A stretch of DNA of 64,000 bases, from the NCBI RefSeq assembly GCF_012844305.1, contig NZ_JABANE010000007.1, positions 1 to 64,000 of the forward strand, written 5' to 3'. The notes under the pieces are model-generated. The model was given only the letters and a program-made list of their open reading frames with translations, was not told the DNA's origin and did no database searches. The stretch is from Flammeovirga aprica JL-4. Lineage in GTDB: Bacteria; Bacteroidota; Bacteroidia; Cytophagales; Flammeovirgaceae. Below are positions 16,454 to 25,026 of the stretch, one piece after another; within the stretch, counting starts at the first letter, position 1, and each line of letters begins with the position of its first letter. Both the position numbers and the translations under genes were made by a program.

Positions 16454-19400
16454 ATGATAAGTAGTATCATATCATTTTCAATCAAAAATAAACTTATTAT
16501 TGGCGTATTTATCATGGCATGGATATGCGGTGGTATTTGGTCAATAACAAAGGTTCCTGTTGATGCCGTCCCTGACATCACAAATAATCAAGTACAAGTC
16601 ATTACTCAAGCACCTAGTTTAGGTACTGAGGAAATAGAACAATTTATAACCTATCCTGTCGAATTAGCAATGTCAAACCTTCCTGATGTGGAAGAAATAC
16701 GATCTGTTAGCCGTTCGGGGTTGTCTTTGGTTACCATTGTTTTTAAAGATGAAATAGGTACATATCTTCCCAGGCAACTTGTCGTCGAAAAACTAGCTGA
16801 AGTAAAAGAAAAAATTCCTGCAGGTTTTGGAGAACCGTTTGTAGGGCCAATCAGTACAGGTCTTGGGGAGATTTATCAATATACATTAGAAGTTGATTCA
16901 GCTTATAAAGATCAGTATTCTTTAACTGATTTAAGATCTATTCAAGATTGGATCATAAGAAGACAAATGGCTATGGTTCCGGGAGTCGTTGAAGTCAATG
17001 CTTTTGGAGGAAATATCAAACAATATGAAGTGGCCGTTGATCCTGATGTTCTTAATTCAATGGGTATCACCATTGGTGATGTTTATAATTCATTGTCCTT
17101 AAATAATCAAAACTCAGGTGCTTCCTATATTGAAAAGAATCACAAAGCTAATTTCATTAAAGGAGATGGATTAATCCGATCATTAGATGACATTCGTAAA
17201 ATTGTAATTAAAAATGAAAATGGCATCCCTGTTCATATCGGAGATATAGCAAAAGTACAATTTGGGCATGCTGTACGTTATGGTGCTTTGACCAAAGAAG
17301 GTGAAGGTGAAGCGGTCGGTGGAATGATTCTGATGTTAAAAGGAGCCAATTCTAATGATGTAATTCAAGCTGTCCAAGAAAGAGTAGAATTGATTCAGCC
17401 TTCATTACCAAAAGGTGTCAGAATTAAGGAGTTTCTTGCAAGAAATAAGCTGATTGAAAAGACAACCTCTACCGTTTGGAATAACCTGATTGAAGGGGCT
17501 TTGATAGTGATTTTTGTATTAGTGCTTTTACTCGGAAATTGGAGAGGAGGTCTTGTAGTTGCATCAACAATTCCATTATCATTACTTTTTGCCTTTATGA
17601 TGATGTATGTATTTGATGTATGGGCAAACCTGATGAGTTTAGGGGCTATTGATTTCGGTATAATCGTAGATGGAGCTGTGATTATTGTTGAGGCAACAGT
17701 CTTTATGATGCATAAGAAAGTATTGAGTACGGAAGGGTTAAATCAGGAGCAGAAAAATGAAGTCAGTAAAACAGCATCTACTAAAATGATGAACTCTGCT
17801 TTCTTCGGCCAATTAATCATTCTTATTGTATTTGCTCCAATTCTTACTTTAGAAGGTGTAGAAGGTAAAATGTTCATCCCAATGGCACTTACCTTTATGT
17901 TTGCCATGATCGGTGTGATGATTCTTTGTTTGACTTATGTACCTATGGTTTCTTCATTGTTTATCAATGTAAAAAGGAATAATAAATCCTCTTTTGGTGA
18001 TAAAATTATTCAGTCTATAGAAAAAGCATATGAACCCGTCCTTTTACAATCTCTTAGTAAAGGAAAAGTGATAATAGTAGCATGTATTACGGTTTTACTT
18101 TCTTCATTCTATCTTTTCTCAACATTGGGGGGTGAATTTATGACGCAACTGGATGAAGGTGATATTGCCTATCATGTGATTATGAAACCGGGTACTTCTT
18201 TAGAAGAGACAATAAAAGCGACTACGAAAATCGAAAATATCATGAAAGCCAATTTTCCTGAAATTGAGCAGGTGATGAGTAGAATTGGAGTAGCGGAAGT
18301 TCCTACAGATCCAATGCCAATGGATGTGGCGGATTGTTTGGTTATTTTAAAACCCAAGAAGGAGTGGACAAGTGCTTGTACAAAGGAGGAATTGATTCAA
18401 AAAATCAAAGAAAAGGTTTCTGTCGTTCCAGGAATAAACTTTGAATTTACCCAGCCCATTGAGATGCGTTTTAATGAATTGATTTCTGGGGTAAGAGAAG
18501 ATGTTGCAATTAAGTTATATGGTGAAGACTTGGATATTCTAGCTGAAAAAGCAGAAGAAATCAGTGCTATAATTAATGATGTAAAAGGTATTGCTGATAA
18601 AAGAGTAGAAGCTACAGATGGCCTTCCTCAAATTGTTGTCCATTATGATAGAGATAAAATTGCTCAATATGGTCTCAATATCAATTACCTGAATGACCTT
18701 GTACAAACTTCTTTCACCGGAAAATCTGCTGGAATGATCTTCGAAGGGGAAAAAAGATTTGATCTAGTGGTAAGATTTCAGAAAAATAGGAGAAATGACA
18801 TTGATGATATCAAAAACTTATATGTGAGCCTTCCTAATGGATATCAAATTCCTCTAAATCAAATTGCCGATGTAGTCTATGAACCCGGCCCGATGCAGAT
18901 CAGTAGAGATAATACACAACGTAGAACTTATGTTGGTTTAATGGTGAGGGGAAGAGATATAGAATCAGTAGTCAATGATATAAAGGAAAAACTAGACCAA
19001 GAGCTCGTATTGCCTGCCGGTTATTTTATTCGATATGGAGGACAATTTGAAAACCTTGAAAGGGCCTCTAAAAAATTAAAGGTAGTAGTACCCATCGCTC
19101 TTCTCTCCATTTTCCTATTGCTCTTTTTAGCGTTGAAATCTTTTAAGCAAACACTTATGATTGCGATGGCTATCCCTTTTGCAACGATTGGCGGAATCAT
19201 TTCTTTGTGGGTAAGAGGAATGCCATTTAGTATTTCTGCCGGAGTTGGCTTTGTCGTATTATTTGGCGTGGCTGTACTTAATGGATTAGTCCTTATTGAA
19301 GGATGGAATGAACTGAAAGAAGAAGGAGTTGACAACTTAATGGAAAGAATAAAAATTGGAGCAAGAAGGAGAATACGACCTATTTTATTAACGGCCTTGA

Positions 19401-20809
19401 CGGATATTTTAGGTTTCTTACCAATGGCGATTTCCACATCAGCAGGAGCAGAGGTACAACAACCTCTTGCCACTGTGGTTATTGGTGGAATGATCACTTC
19501 AACATTTTTGACATTAATTGTTTTACCAGTTTTATATTCGATGATAGAAAAATCAAACTCAATTAAAGTCAATCCTAAACCAATTATTGCCTTATTTATC
19601 GGTTGTGCGTTCTTTATTTCTGGAAATAAGACCTTTGGCCAAGACATTACAACTGTTACATCTTTGGATCAGGCGATATCAATTGGTTTACAGCAGAATG
19701 GTAATATCAAAATAGCCAACTCTGAAATTGAAATTGCTGAATTGGGTAAAAAACAGGCCGTCAATATCCAGAAAACTGAGCTTACTTCCACTTATGGTCA
19801 ATACAATTCCTTTCGAAATGATTTGGGGATAGAGATTTCTCAACGTATTGAATTTCCTACAGTCTATTCTCGCCGTAAAGACCTTGCAAAAGAGAATATT
19901 ATTGGAAGTCAGTTGAAACTCAGTATGACAGAACAAGAAATCAAAAGGGAAATAAAAAAGGCGTGGTTCCAATTAAGTTATTTGAACGAACAACAGACTT
20001 TGATGTTCTATCAAGATAGTTTGTACAAAAGGTTTCTTCATGCTTCTACCATCCGTTTTGAAACTGAAGCAACGAATTTCCTCGAAAAAGCTTCCGCTGA
20101 AACACAGGTAATGGAGATTGAGAATAGACTTTTTGTATTGAATTCTGAAATTAATATTCAGAAAAACACCCTAAGAGTGTTACTGCAAGATACTACAGGA
20201 TTGAAGTTTCAACCCGAAAAGTTGAAGAAGAAAAATAATTTAAATACGAATACTGTTGAAAATAATCCTACACTCGCATTCATCAATCAGCAAGTTCAAG
20301 TAGCAGAAGCTGAAAAGAAGATTGCTTCTTCTGAAATGCTTCCTGATATAAACCTGGGTTATTTTAATAATTCGATGAATGGTGTTCCTCTTTCAGAAGA
20401 TGGTGGTATTGCAAATTCCTCTAACCGTTTCCAAGGAGTATCAGTAGGGTTAGCAATTCCAATATTTTATGGCTCGAGTAAAGCTAAAGTAAATGCTTCT
20501 AAATTGAAAGCTCAAAATGCAATGATACAGTCACAGCAATATAAAATTCAATTAGAGGGTGATTATATCAGATTGGAACAAGAAGTAAATCAGCTTAATG
20601 GAAGCTTGAATTACTATGAAAGTAAAGCCCTTCCGCAGGTAGATCGTATCATCAAAAATGCTCAGAAAAGTTTTGAGCATGGTGCCATCAATTATATCGA
20701 GTATTTCCAGAATATTAATCAAAGTCTGGAGCTAAAGTATAATTACTTGCAAACCCTCAACAACTTCAATCAAACTATGATTGAATTAGAATACATTACT
20801 GGCAAATAA
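16454..20809 (+). CDS. czcA: CzcA-type heavy-metal RND pump fused to a CzcC/TolC-type outer-membrane factor
   Basis: 1451 residues. Residues 1-1035 are a full heavy-metal RND permease that moves cations out with proton motive force. The proton-relay motif DFGIIVDGAVIIVE (D400, D406, E413) matches the CzcA spacing. QPIEMRFNELISGVR is the CzcA/CnrA form rather than the Cus copper form, so Co/Zn/Cd/Ni are more likely substrates (inference). Residues 1041-1063 are a second hydrophobic stretch ending TFGQ-D that looks like an internal signal peptide. Residues 1065-1451 are an outer-membrane efflux protein with helical coiled coils (e.g. SLDQAISIGLQQNGNIKIA). Such RND-OMF fusions are known in Bacteroidota. 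The adaptor gene follows after 12 bases. Confidence 0.93.
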   Translation: MISSIISFSIKNKLIIGVFIMAWICGGIWSITKVPVDAVPDITNNQVQVITQAPSLGTEEIEQFITYPVELAMSNLPDVEEIRSVSRSGLSLVTIVFKDEIGTYLPRQLVVEKLAEVKEKIPAGFGEPFVGPISTGLGEIYQYTLEVDSAYKDQYSLTDLRSIQDWIIRRQMAMVPGVVEVNAFGGNIKQYEVAVDPDVLNSMGITIGDVYNSLSLNNQNSGASYIEKNHKANFIKGDGLIRSLDDIRKIVIKNENGIPVHIGDIAKVQFGHAVRYGALTKEGEGEAVGGMILMLKGANSNDVIQAVQERVELIQPSLPKGVRIKEFLARNKLIEKTTSTVWNNLIEGALIVIFVLVLLLGNWRGGLVVASTIPLSLLFAFMMMYVFDVWANLMSLGAIDFGIIVDGAVIIVEATVFMMHKKVLSTEGLNQEQKNEVSKTASTKMMNSAFFGQLIILIVFAPILTLEGVEGKMFIPMALTFMFAMIGVMILCLTYVPMVSSLFINVKRNNKSSFGDKIIQSIEKAYEPVLLQSLSKGKVIIVACITVLLSSFYLFSTLGGEFMTQLDEGDIAYHVIMKPGTSLEETIKATTKIENIMKANFPEIEQVMSRIGVAEVPTDPMPMDVADCLVILKPKKEWTSACTKEELIQKIKEKVSVVPGINFEFTQPIEMRFNELISGVREDVAIKLYGEDLDILAEKAEEISAIINDVKGIADKRVEATDGLPQIVVHYDRDKIAQYGLNINYLNDLVQTSFTGKSAGMIFEGEKRFDLVVRFQKNRRNDIDDIKNLYVSLPNGYQIPLNQIADVVYEPGPMQISRDNTQRRTYVGLMVRGRDIESVVNDIKEKLDQELVLPAGYFIRYGGQFENLERASKKLKVVVPIALLSIFLLLFLALKSFKQTLMIAMAIPFATIGGIISLWVRGMPFSISAGVGFVVLFGVAVLNGLVLIEGWNELKEEGVDNLMERIKIGARRRIRPILLTALTDILGFLPMAISTSAGAEVQQPLATVVIGGMITSTFLTLIVLPVLYSMIEKSNSIKVNPKPIIALFIGCAFFISGNKTFGQDITTVTSLDQAISIGLQQNGNIKIANSEIEIAELGKKQAVNIQKTELTSTYGQYNSFRNDLGIEISQRIEFPTVYSRRKDLAKENIIGSQLKLSMTEQEIKREIKKAWFQLSYLNEQQTLMFYQDSLYKRFLHASTIRFETEATNFLEKASAETQVMEIENRLFVLNSEINIQKNTLRVLLQDTTGLKFQPEKLKKKNNLNTNTVENNPTLAFINQQVQVAEAEKKIASSEMLPDINLGYFNNSMNGVPLSEDGGIANSSNRFQGVSVGLAIPIFYGSSKAKVNASKLKAQNAMIQSQQYKIQLEGDYIRLEQEVNQLNGSLNYYESKALPQVDRIIKNAQKSFEHGAINYIEYFQNINQSLELKYNYLQTLNNFNQTMIELEYITGK

Positions 20810-20821
20810 CAAGACACAACA

Positions 20822-22021
20822 ATGAATCAATATAAATATATTATAGCTTTTCTATTTTTTGGATTAACAACAATAAGTTGTCAACCCACTTCAAGTTCTC
20901 ATCAACATGAAGGTGATGAACATTCTCATGAAGAAGGTGGACACGATGATCATGATGACCATGAAGAGGAAGTACATTTATCAATGCTTCAGTTTAAAAG
21001 TATGGAAATGCAAATAGGTAATATTCCTGAAATTAATATTGGAGAGTATGTATTGACAAATGGCTCTCTTGAAGTGCCACCACAAAATGAAGCTTCGGTT
21101 ACTGCTGTTATTGGAGCCAATGTCAAAAAGATTAATGTGATAGAAGGGGAAAAGGTAAAGAAAAATCAAGTTTTGGCTTATTTAAATCACCCCAATCTCA
21201 TCAAACTTCAAACGGATTATGTCACAAAGATCAATCAATTAAAGTTTCTGGAGGAGGAATATAACAGACAGAAAAAGCTTTATGAAGAAAAGGTGGGCTC
21301 AGGAAGAGAATACCAAAAAGCTTCTTCAGATTTCTTTTCAACAAAAGGAGAGGTGAAAGGTCTAGAAGCTCAATTGAAAATGCTTCATTTAAACCTTAAT
21401 AAGATTAAGAAGGGAGAGATTTATGAAAACGTTCCTGTCATCAGTCCATTGAACGGTTATATCAAACTTGTTGAAGTAAAAACTGGGCAATATGTTGATC
21501 CTCAAAAAGAAATGTTTGAGGTGATTAATCTGGATGATATCCATGTCGATCTTATGGTTTTCGAAAAAGATATCTCAAAAATTCAAGTGGGGCAAGAAGT
21601 GTTATTTACAACAGAGGTGAACCCAAAGCAAAAGATGAAAGCAAGTGTGTTCAATGTTGGACGATCATTTGAAGAAGGACCTAAAGCAATTCACTTACAT
21701 GCTGATATTGATGGAGATAAAAATGGATTAATTCCTGGGACTTATTGTAAAGGAAAAATTATGATTAATAATGTCTTCACAACAGCACTTCCAGAAGATG
21801 CATTGGTGAGAGAAGATAATAATATGTATTTCTTTACCGTTGAAATGGAAGAGGATGAATACGCTTTTAAGCCTCATAAAGTAATTACTGGGGAAAAAGA
21901 TAATGGTTTTGTTCAGGTTAAATTCTTAGAGGAATTGAATCAGAATCAAAAAGTTGCTTTAAACAATGCCTATTATCTAATGGCAGAAATGAAAAAGGCT
22001 GAAGCTGAACACCATCATTAA
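20822..22021 (+). CDS. czcB: Efflux RND periplasmic adaptor lipoprotein with His-rich N-terminus
   Basis: A 399-residue CzcB/CusB-type membrane-fusion protein that links the RND pump to the channel in the periplasm. The lipobox is TISC with Cys20. After it come eight histidines in 26 residues (between HQHEGDEHSHE and EEEVHLS) with many acidic residues, a likely metal-binding segment. A short HHH is at the C-terminus. The family core follows: lipoyl-like ASVTAVIGANVKKINVIEGEKVKKNQVLA, a coiled-coil hairpin (about residues 130-195), a second lipoyl half (VISPLNGYIKLVEVKTGQYV) and a beta-barrel domain. It is co-transcribed with the pump gene and ends at a strong terminator. Confidence 0.92.
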   Translation: MNQYKYIIAFLFFGLTTISCQPTSSSHQHEGDEHSHEEGGHDDHDDHEEEVHLSMLQFKSMEMQIGNIPEINIGEYVLTNGSLEVPPQNEASVTAVIGANVKKINVIEGEKVKKNQVLAYLNHPNLIKLQTDYVTKINQLKFLEEEYNRQKKLYEEKVGSGREYQKASSDFFSTKGEVKGLEAQLKMLHLNLNKIKKGEIYENVPVISPLNGYIKLVEVKTGQYVDPQKEMFEVINLDDIHVDLMVFEKDISKIQVGQEVLFTTEVNPKQKMKASVFNVGRSFEEGPKAIHLHADIDGDKNGLIPGTYCKGKIMINNVFTTALPEDALVREDNNMYFFTVEMEEDEYAFKPHKVITGEKDNGFVQVKFLEELNQNQKVALNNAYYLMAEMKKAEAEHHH

Positions 22022-22037
22022 TATTTTTAGTTCTATC

Positions 22038-22085
22038 AAGTACCTGAAAAAAAGAAAATGTCCCTTTTCTTCTTTCCATGTACTT
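22038..22085. repeat. 48-bp inverted-repeat hairpin, short member of the dispersed family
   Basis: AAGTACCTGAAAAAAAGAAAA pairs with TTTTCTTCTTTCCATGTACTT. The right half with its TGTCCC...GTACTT resembles the right ends at 4477-4532 and 46791-46951. It lies between the adaptor stop codon and the terminator. Confidence 0.5.
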
Positions 22086-22126
22086 AAAACGCATCTTAGG
22101 ATTCTTTCTTTGGATGCGTTTTTTTT
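22086..22126 (+). terminator. Terminator of the metal-efflux operon
   Basis: AAAACGCATC (22086-22095) pairs with GATGCGTTTT (22113-22122), followed by a T-run. Confidence 0.9.
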
Positions 22127-22253
22127 GCGTTAGGATAAAAAGGATCTCATTTCAAATATCAATCTTCATAAACAGAAGTTCAACAGTATTAAAACATTAA
22201 ATCCTTCAAAACATAATTTACTCTTAAACGGTTATTTTACTCCAAGAAATTAT

Positions 22254-22261
22254 TAACTTTA
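22254..22261 (+). promoter_or_regulatory. Candidate -7 element of nuoIJ
   Basis: TAACTTTA matches TAnnTTTG except for the last base and lies 26 bases before the nuoI ATG. No convincing -33 TTTG is seen at the right spacing. Confidence 0.25.
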
Positions 22262-22286
22262 CAATAATTATTATAAAGATTTGCGA

Positions 22287-23000
22287 ATGAGTAAAAAAAT
22301 AGGAGCAAATAATTCATACTTCGGAAATATTAAAGAAGCATTTGAAACATCCAAACATGGTCTAAAAATTACAATAGATCACTTTAAAGATGCTTTGAAA
22401 AATGAAAGGAGAGATCCTATAGGAACCAGTGATGATAATTATTTTGAAAAACAAAATGCTATTGTAACACTGAAATACCCTGAAGAGGTATTGCCTGTTC
22501 CTGATAATGGTAGATATAAATTAGATCTTGAGATTGATGATTGCATTGTTTGTGACAAATGTGCAAAAATCTGTCCTGTAGATTGTATTGATATAGCACC
22601 CATCAAATCAAGTGAGGTGATTGGAGAGTGTTCTGATGGTACACCAAAGCGTATTTATGCAGCAAAGTTTGACATTGATATGGCAAAATGCCTTTTCTGT
22701 GGCTTGTGTACTTATGTTTGCCCAACGGAATGTCTGACGATGACAAAATCATATGATTACAGCGAGCTAGATATGCGTAGTCTTACTTATGGTTTTGCTA
22801 ATATGTCTCCTGAAGAGGTAGAAGAGAAAAACAGATTGTATGATTTAGAACAAGAGAAAAAGAAAGCAGCGAAGTTGGGTACAACTACTGAAGCGAAAAC
22901 TCCTGTTGCTAAAGTTGAGGAAAAAGAGGTTGAGGCAAAGTCGGTTAAAAAAGCGGCTCCAAAACCAAAATTCAGACCTAAAGTGATCAAAAAGAAATAA
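22287..23000 (+). CDS. nuoI: NADH-quinone oxidoreductase subunit I
   Basis: The complex I subunit that carries two [4Fe-4S] clusters (N6a/N6b) toward quinone. Both motifs are intact: CIVCDKCAKICPVDCI and CLFCGLCTYVCPTECL. A TTG at 22281 could extend it by two codons, but the ATG at 22287 is the natural start and gives 237 residues. The C-terminal 50 residues are an Ala/Lys/Glu/Pro-rich tail (KKAAPKPKFRPKVIKKK) absent from the standard subunit. The stop overlaps the nuoJ ATG by one base. Other nuo genes are not in the neighbourhood. Confidence 0.95.
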   Translation: MSKKIGANNSYFGNIKEAFETSKHGLKITIDHFKDALKNERRDPIGTSDDNYFEKQNAIVTLKYPEEVLPVPDNGRYKLDLEIDDCIVCDKCAKICPVDCIDIAPIKSSEVIGECSDGTPKRIYAAKFDIDMAKCLFCGLCTYVCPTECLTMTKSYDYSELDMRSLTYGFANMSPEEVEEKNRLYDLEQEKKKAAKLGTTTEAKTPVAKVEEKEVEAKSVKKAAPKPKFRPKVIKKK

Positions 23001-23509
23001 TGATAACATTAATAGTATTTTATTTTTTCATAGGTGTAATAGCATTATCATCTTTGGCATTGTTCTTTACAAAAAATGTCATCCATAATGCAGCATATCT
23101 ACTTTTTTCATTATTGAGTGTAGCAGGATTGTTTGTACTTTCAGGAGCTGACTTCCTTGCAATAACACAAGTAATGGTTTATATCGGTGGGGTATTAGTG
23201 CTTTTATTATTTGGAGTAATGTATACCAAAAATTCTATTGATCATGAAATGGATAGTGGTTCCAAAAGAACTTTCATTGGTTTTTTATTTGGTGCGGTGT
23301 TATTTGGAATATTAGCCTTTGGAATTTTAGAGGAGGACTTAGATAGAGATTACACGGTCAACAATGAAGGTATTACTTCTAATTTGGGTATCAGTTTTAT
23401 GACCGATCAAATCTTTGCATTTGAACTTACAGCTATCCTTTTATTGGTAGTCTTAATTGGTGCAGTTTTCGTGGCTGGCAAAGCTGATAAAACCATAGAT
23501 AATCAATAA
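23000..23509 (+). CDS. nuoJ: NADH-quinone oxidoreductase subunit J
   Basis: A 169-residue membrane subunit of complex I with five hydrophobic helices. The pattern NVIHNAAYLLFSLLSVAGLFVLSGADFLAITQVMVYIGGVLVLLLFGVMY is the conserved NuoJ core, including the pi-bulge helix region. The ATG overlaps the nuoI stop by one base, so the two are translationally coupled. Normally nuoK-nuoN follow; here two hairpins and greA follow instead, so the rest of complex I must be encoded elsewhere. Confidence 0.93.
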   Translation: MITLIVFYFFIGVIALSSLALFFTKNVIHNAAYLLFSLLSVAGLFVLSGADFLAITQVMVYIGGVLVLLLFGVMYTKNSIDHEMDSGSKRTFIGFLFGAVLFGILAFGILEEDLDRDYTVNNEGITSNLGISFMTDQIFAFELTAILLLVVLIGAVFVAGKADKTIDNQ

Positions 23510-23526
23510 AATTCTTTCTAAATAAT

Positions 23527-23596
23527 AGAAGAAGACATATATTTGTCTTCTTACACGATTATAATACGATCTAATTTAATTGGATCGTTTTTCATT
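23527..23596 (+). terminator. Two hairpins ending the nuoIJ transcript
   Basis: First hairpin: AGAAGACA...TGTCTTCT around 23529-23552. Second: ACGATCTA (around 23566) with TGGATCGT, followed by TTTTTC. The second is the better terminator. Both precede greA. Confidence 0.65.
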
Positions 23597-23616
23597 TATA
23601 GATAAAAACAAAACTT

Positions 23617-24087
23617 ATGGCACAAGTTACTTATTATACAGCGGAGGGCCTTCAGAAGTTATCAGACGAACTTACAGAGCTCAAAACGAAAGGCAGAGCT
23701 GATATTGCTCGTCAGATTGCTGAAGCAACAGATAAAGGAGATTTAAGTGAGAATGCTGAATATGATGCAGCAAAAGATGCTCAAGGTCATTTAGAAGCTA
23801 AAATTGCCAACTTAGCCAATCTAATTGCCAATGCAAGAGTAATTGATGAATCAAAACTTGATGCTTCTAAAGTTGGTATTCTATGTACTGTTAAAATCAA
23901 AGCGCCAACAGGTGCTGAGATGTCATATACATTGGTTTCTGCTAAAGAAGCAAACGTTAGAGAAAATAAAATTTCAATCGATTCTCCAATCGCTCAAGGT
24001 TTAGTGGGTAAAAAAGTAGGAGAGACTGCTGAAATTAAAACTCCAAGAGGAATTATGAAATTCGAGGTATTAGATATCTCTTTATAA
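23617..24087 (+). CDS. greA: Transcription elongation factor GreA
   Basis: Rescues backtracked RNA polymerase by stimulating transcript cleavage. The 156-residue protein has the N-terminal coiled-coil with the catalytic acidic tip (GDLSENAEYDAAKDAQ) and the C-terminal FKBP-like domain (SPIAQGLVGKKVGETAEI). Length and motifs are standard. It is separated from nuoJ by terminator hairpins and ends at a strong bidirectional terminator. Confidence 0.97.
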   Translation: MAQVTYYTAEGLQKLSDELTELKTKGRADIARQIAEATDKGDLSENAEYDAAKDAQGHLEAKIANLANLIANARVIDESKLDASKVGILCTVKIKAPTGAEMSYTLVSAKEANVRENKISIDSPIAQGLVGKKVGETAEIKTPRGIMKFEVLDISL

Positions 24088-24108
24088 TCTCAATTCTTAC
24101 AAAATAAT

Positions 24109-24140
24109 AAAGGGTGATACATTCAAATGTATCACCCTTT
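24109..24140. terminator. Bidirectional terminator between greA and purU
   Basis: A perfect 14-bp stem, AAAGGGTGATACAT and its complement, with a TCAA loop. A T-containing tail lies on both sides. Confidence 0.9.
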
Positions 24141-24147
24141 ATTATTT

Positions 24148-25017
24148 CTAATCAAATATGATTGTCTTATTTTTATACGTCATCAGCTTGCGGTTTACAT
24201 GTTGATAAAGTGCTCTTGATAAAACGATCTTCTCTAAATCTTTACCCTTACGGATCAATTCCTTCACGGTATCCTTATGACTTACTTTGGCTACATCTTG
24301 TTCGATGATTGGTCCTGCATCTAAGTCTGAAGTTACATAATGTGAAGTAGCTCCAATAATTTTCACACCTCTTTCATGTGCTGCATGATATGGTTTTGCT
24401 CCAACAAATGCTGGTAAGAAAGAGTGGTGGATATTAATGATTTTATCAGGGTAACTCTTAATAAATTCAGGAGAAAGAATCTGCATGTATCTAGCAAGAA
24501 CTACAAAATCAATATTATGTTCTTTCATTAATTTCAACTGTGCTTCTTCTTGTTCCTTTTTATTTTCCTTATTCATTTCAAAATGGAAGAAAGGAATCTT
24601 GAATTTATCTGCTACTTTTTTCAAGTGTTGATGATTACTGACAATCATAGGGATCTCAGCTTGTAGCTCACCAGAATCAGTTCTTGATAAAATATCATAT
24701 AAACAGTGAGACATCTTCGTCACAAAAAGAGCCATTCTTGGTTTTTGCGTATTAAAATAGAGCTTCAAAGTCATGTCAAACTTCTTTGCTAAAAGTGTCT
24801 CTATATAATCTCTGATTTTATCTTCTGGAATCAAAAAAGAATCAATATCAAATTCTATTCGCATAAAGAAACGTCCCTCTTCTCGGTCCACATACTGATC
24901 AAGGTAAATGATATTGCCTTGATTTTCGTGAATAAACTGAGTTGTATATGATATAATTCCTTTTTGATCTGGACAATGCATCAATAAGATGGCTGTCTTT
25001 GGTGTTTGTTGTTTCAT
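24148..25017 (-). CDS. purU: Formyltetrahydrofolate deformylase
   Basis: Hydrolyses 10-formyl-THF to formate and THF, balancing one-carbon pools and feeding formate-dependent purine synthesis. The 289 residues have an N-terminal ACT domain (about 8-90; LMHCPDQKGIISYTTQFI) and a C-terminal formyltransferase domain. The latter includes RMALFVTKMSHCLYDIL, LARYMQILSPEF, INIHHSFLPAFVGAKPYHAA and GATSHYVTSDLDAGPIIEQD, which hold the Asn, His and Asp catalytic residues. The GH3-type gene ends in the nine bases upstream of its start on the same strand, so the two may share a transcript. Confidence 0.95.
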   Translation of the reverse strand: MKQQTPKTAILLMHCPDQKGIISYTTQFIHENQGNIIYLDQYVDREEGRFFMRIEFDIDSFLIPEDKIRDYIETLLAKKFDMTLKLYFNTQKPRMALFVTKMSHCLYDILSRTDSGELQAEIPMIVSNHQHLKKVADKFKIPFFHFEMNKENKKEQEEAQLKLMKEHNIDFVVLARYMQILSPEFIKSYPDKIINIHHSFLPAFVGAKPYHAAHERGVKIIGATSHYVTSDLDAGPIIEQDVAKVSHKDTVKELIRKGKDLEKIVLSRALYQHVNRKLMTYKNKTIIFD

Positions 25018-25026
25018 GTTTAGTTA

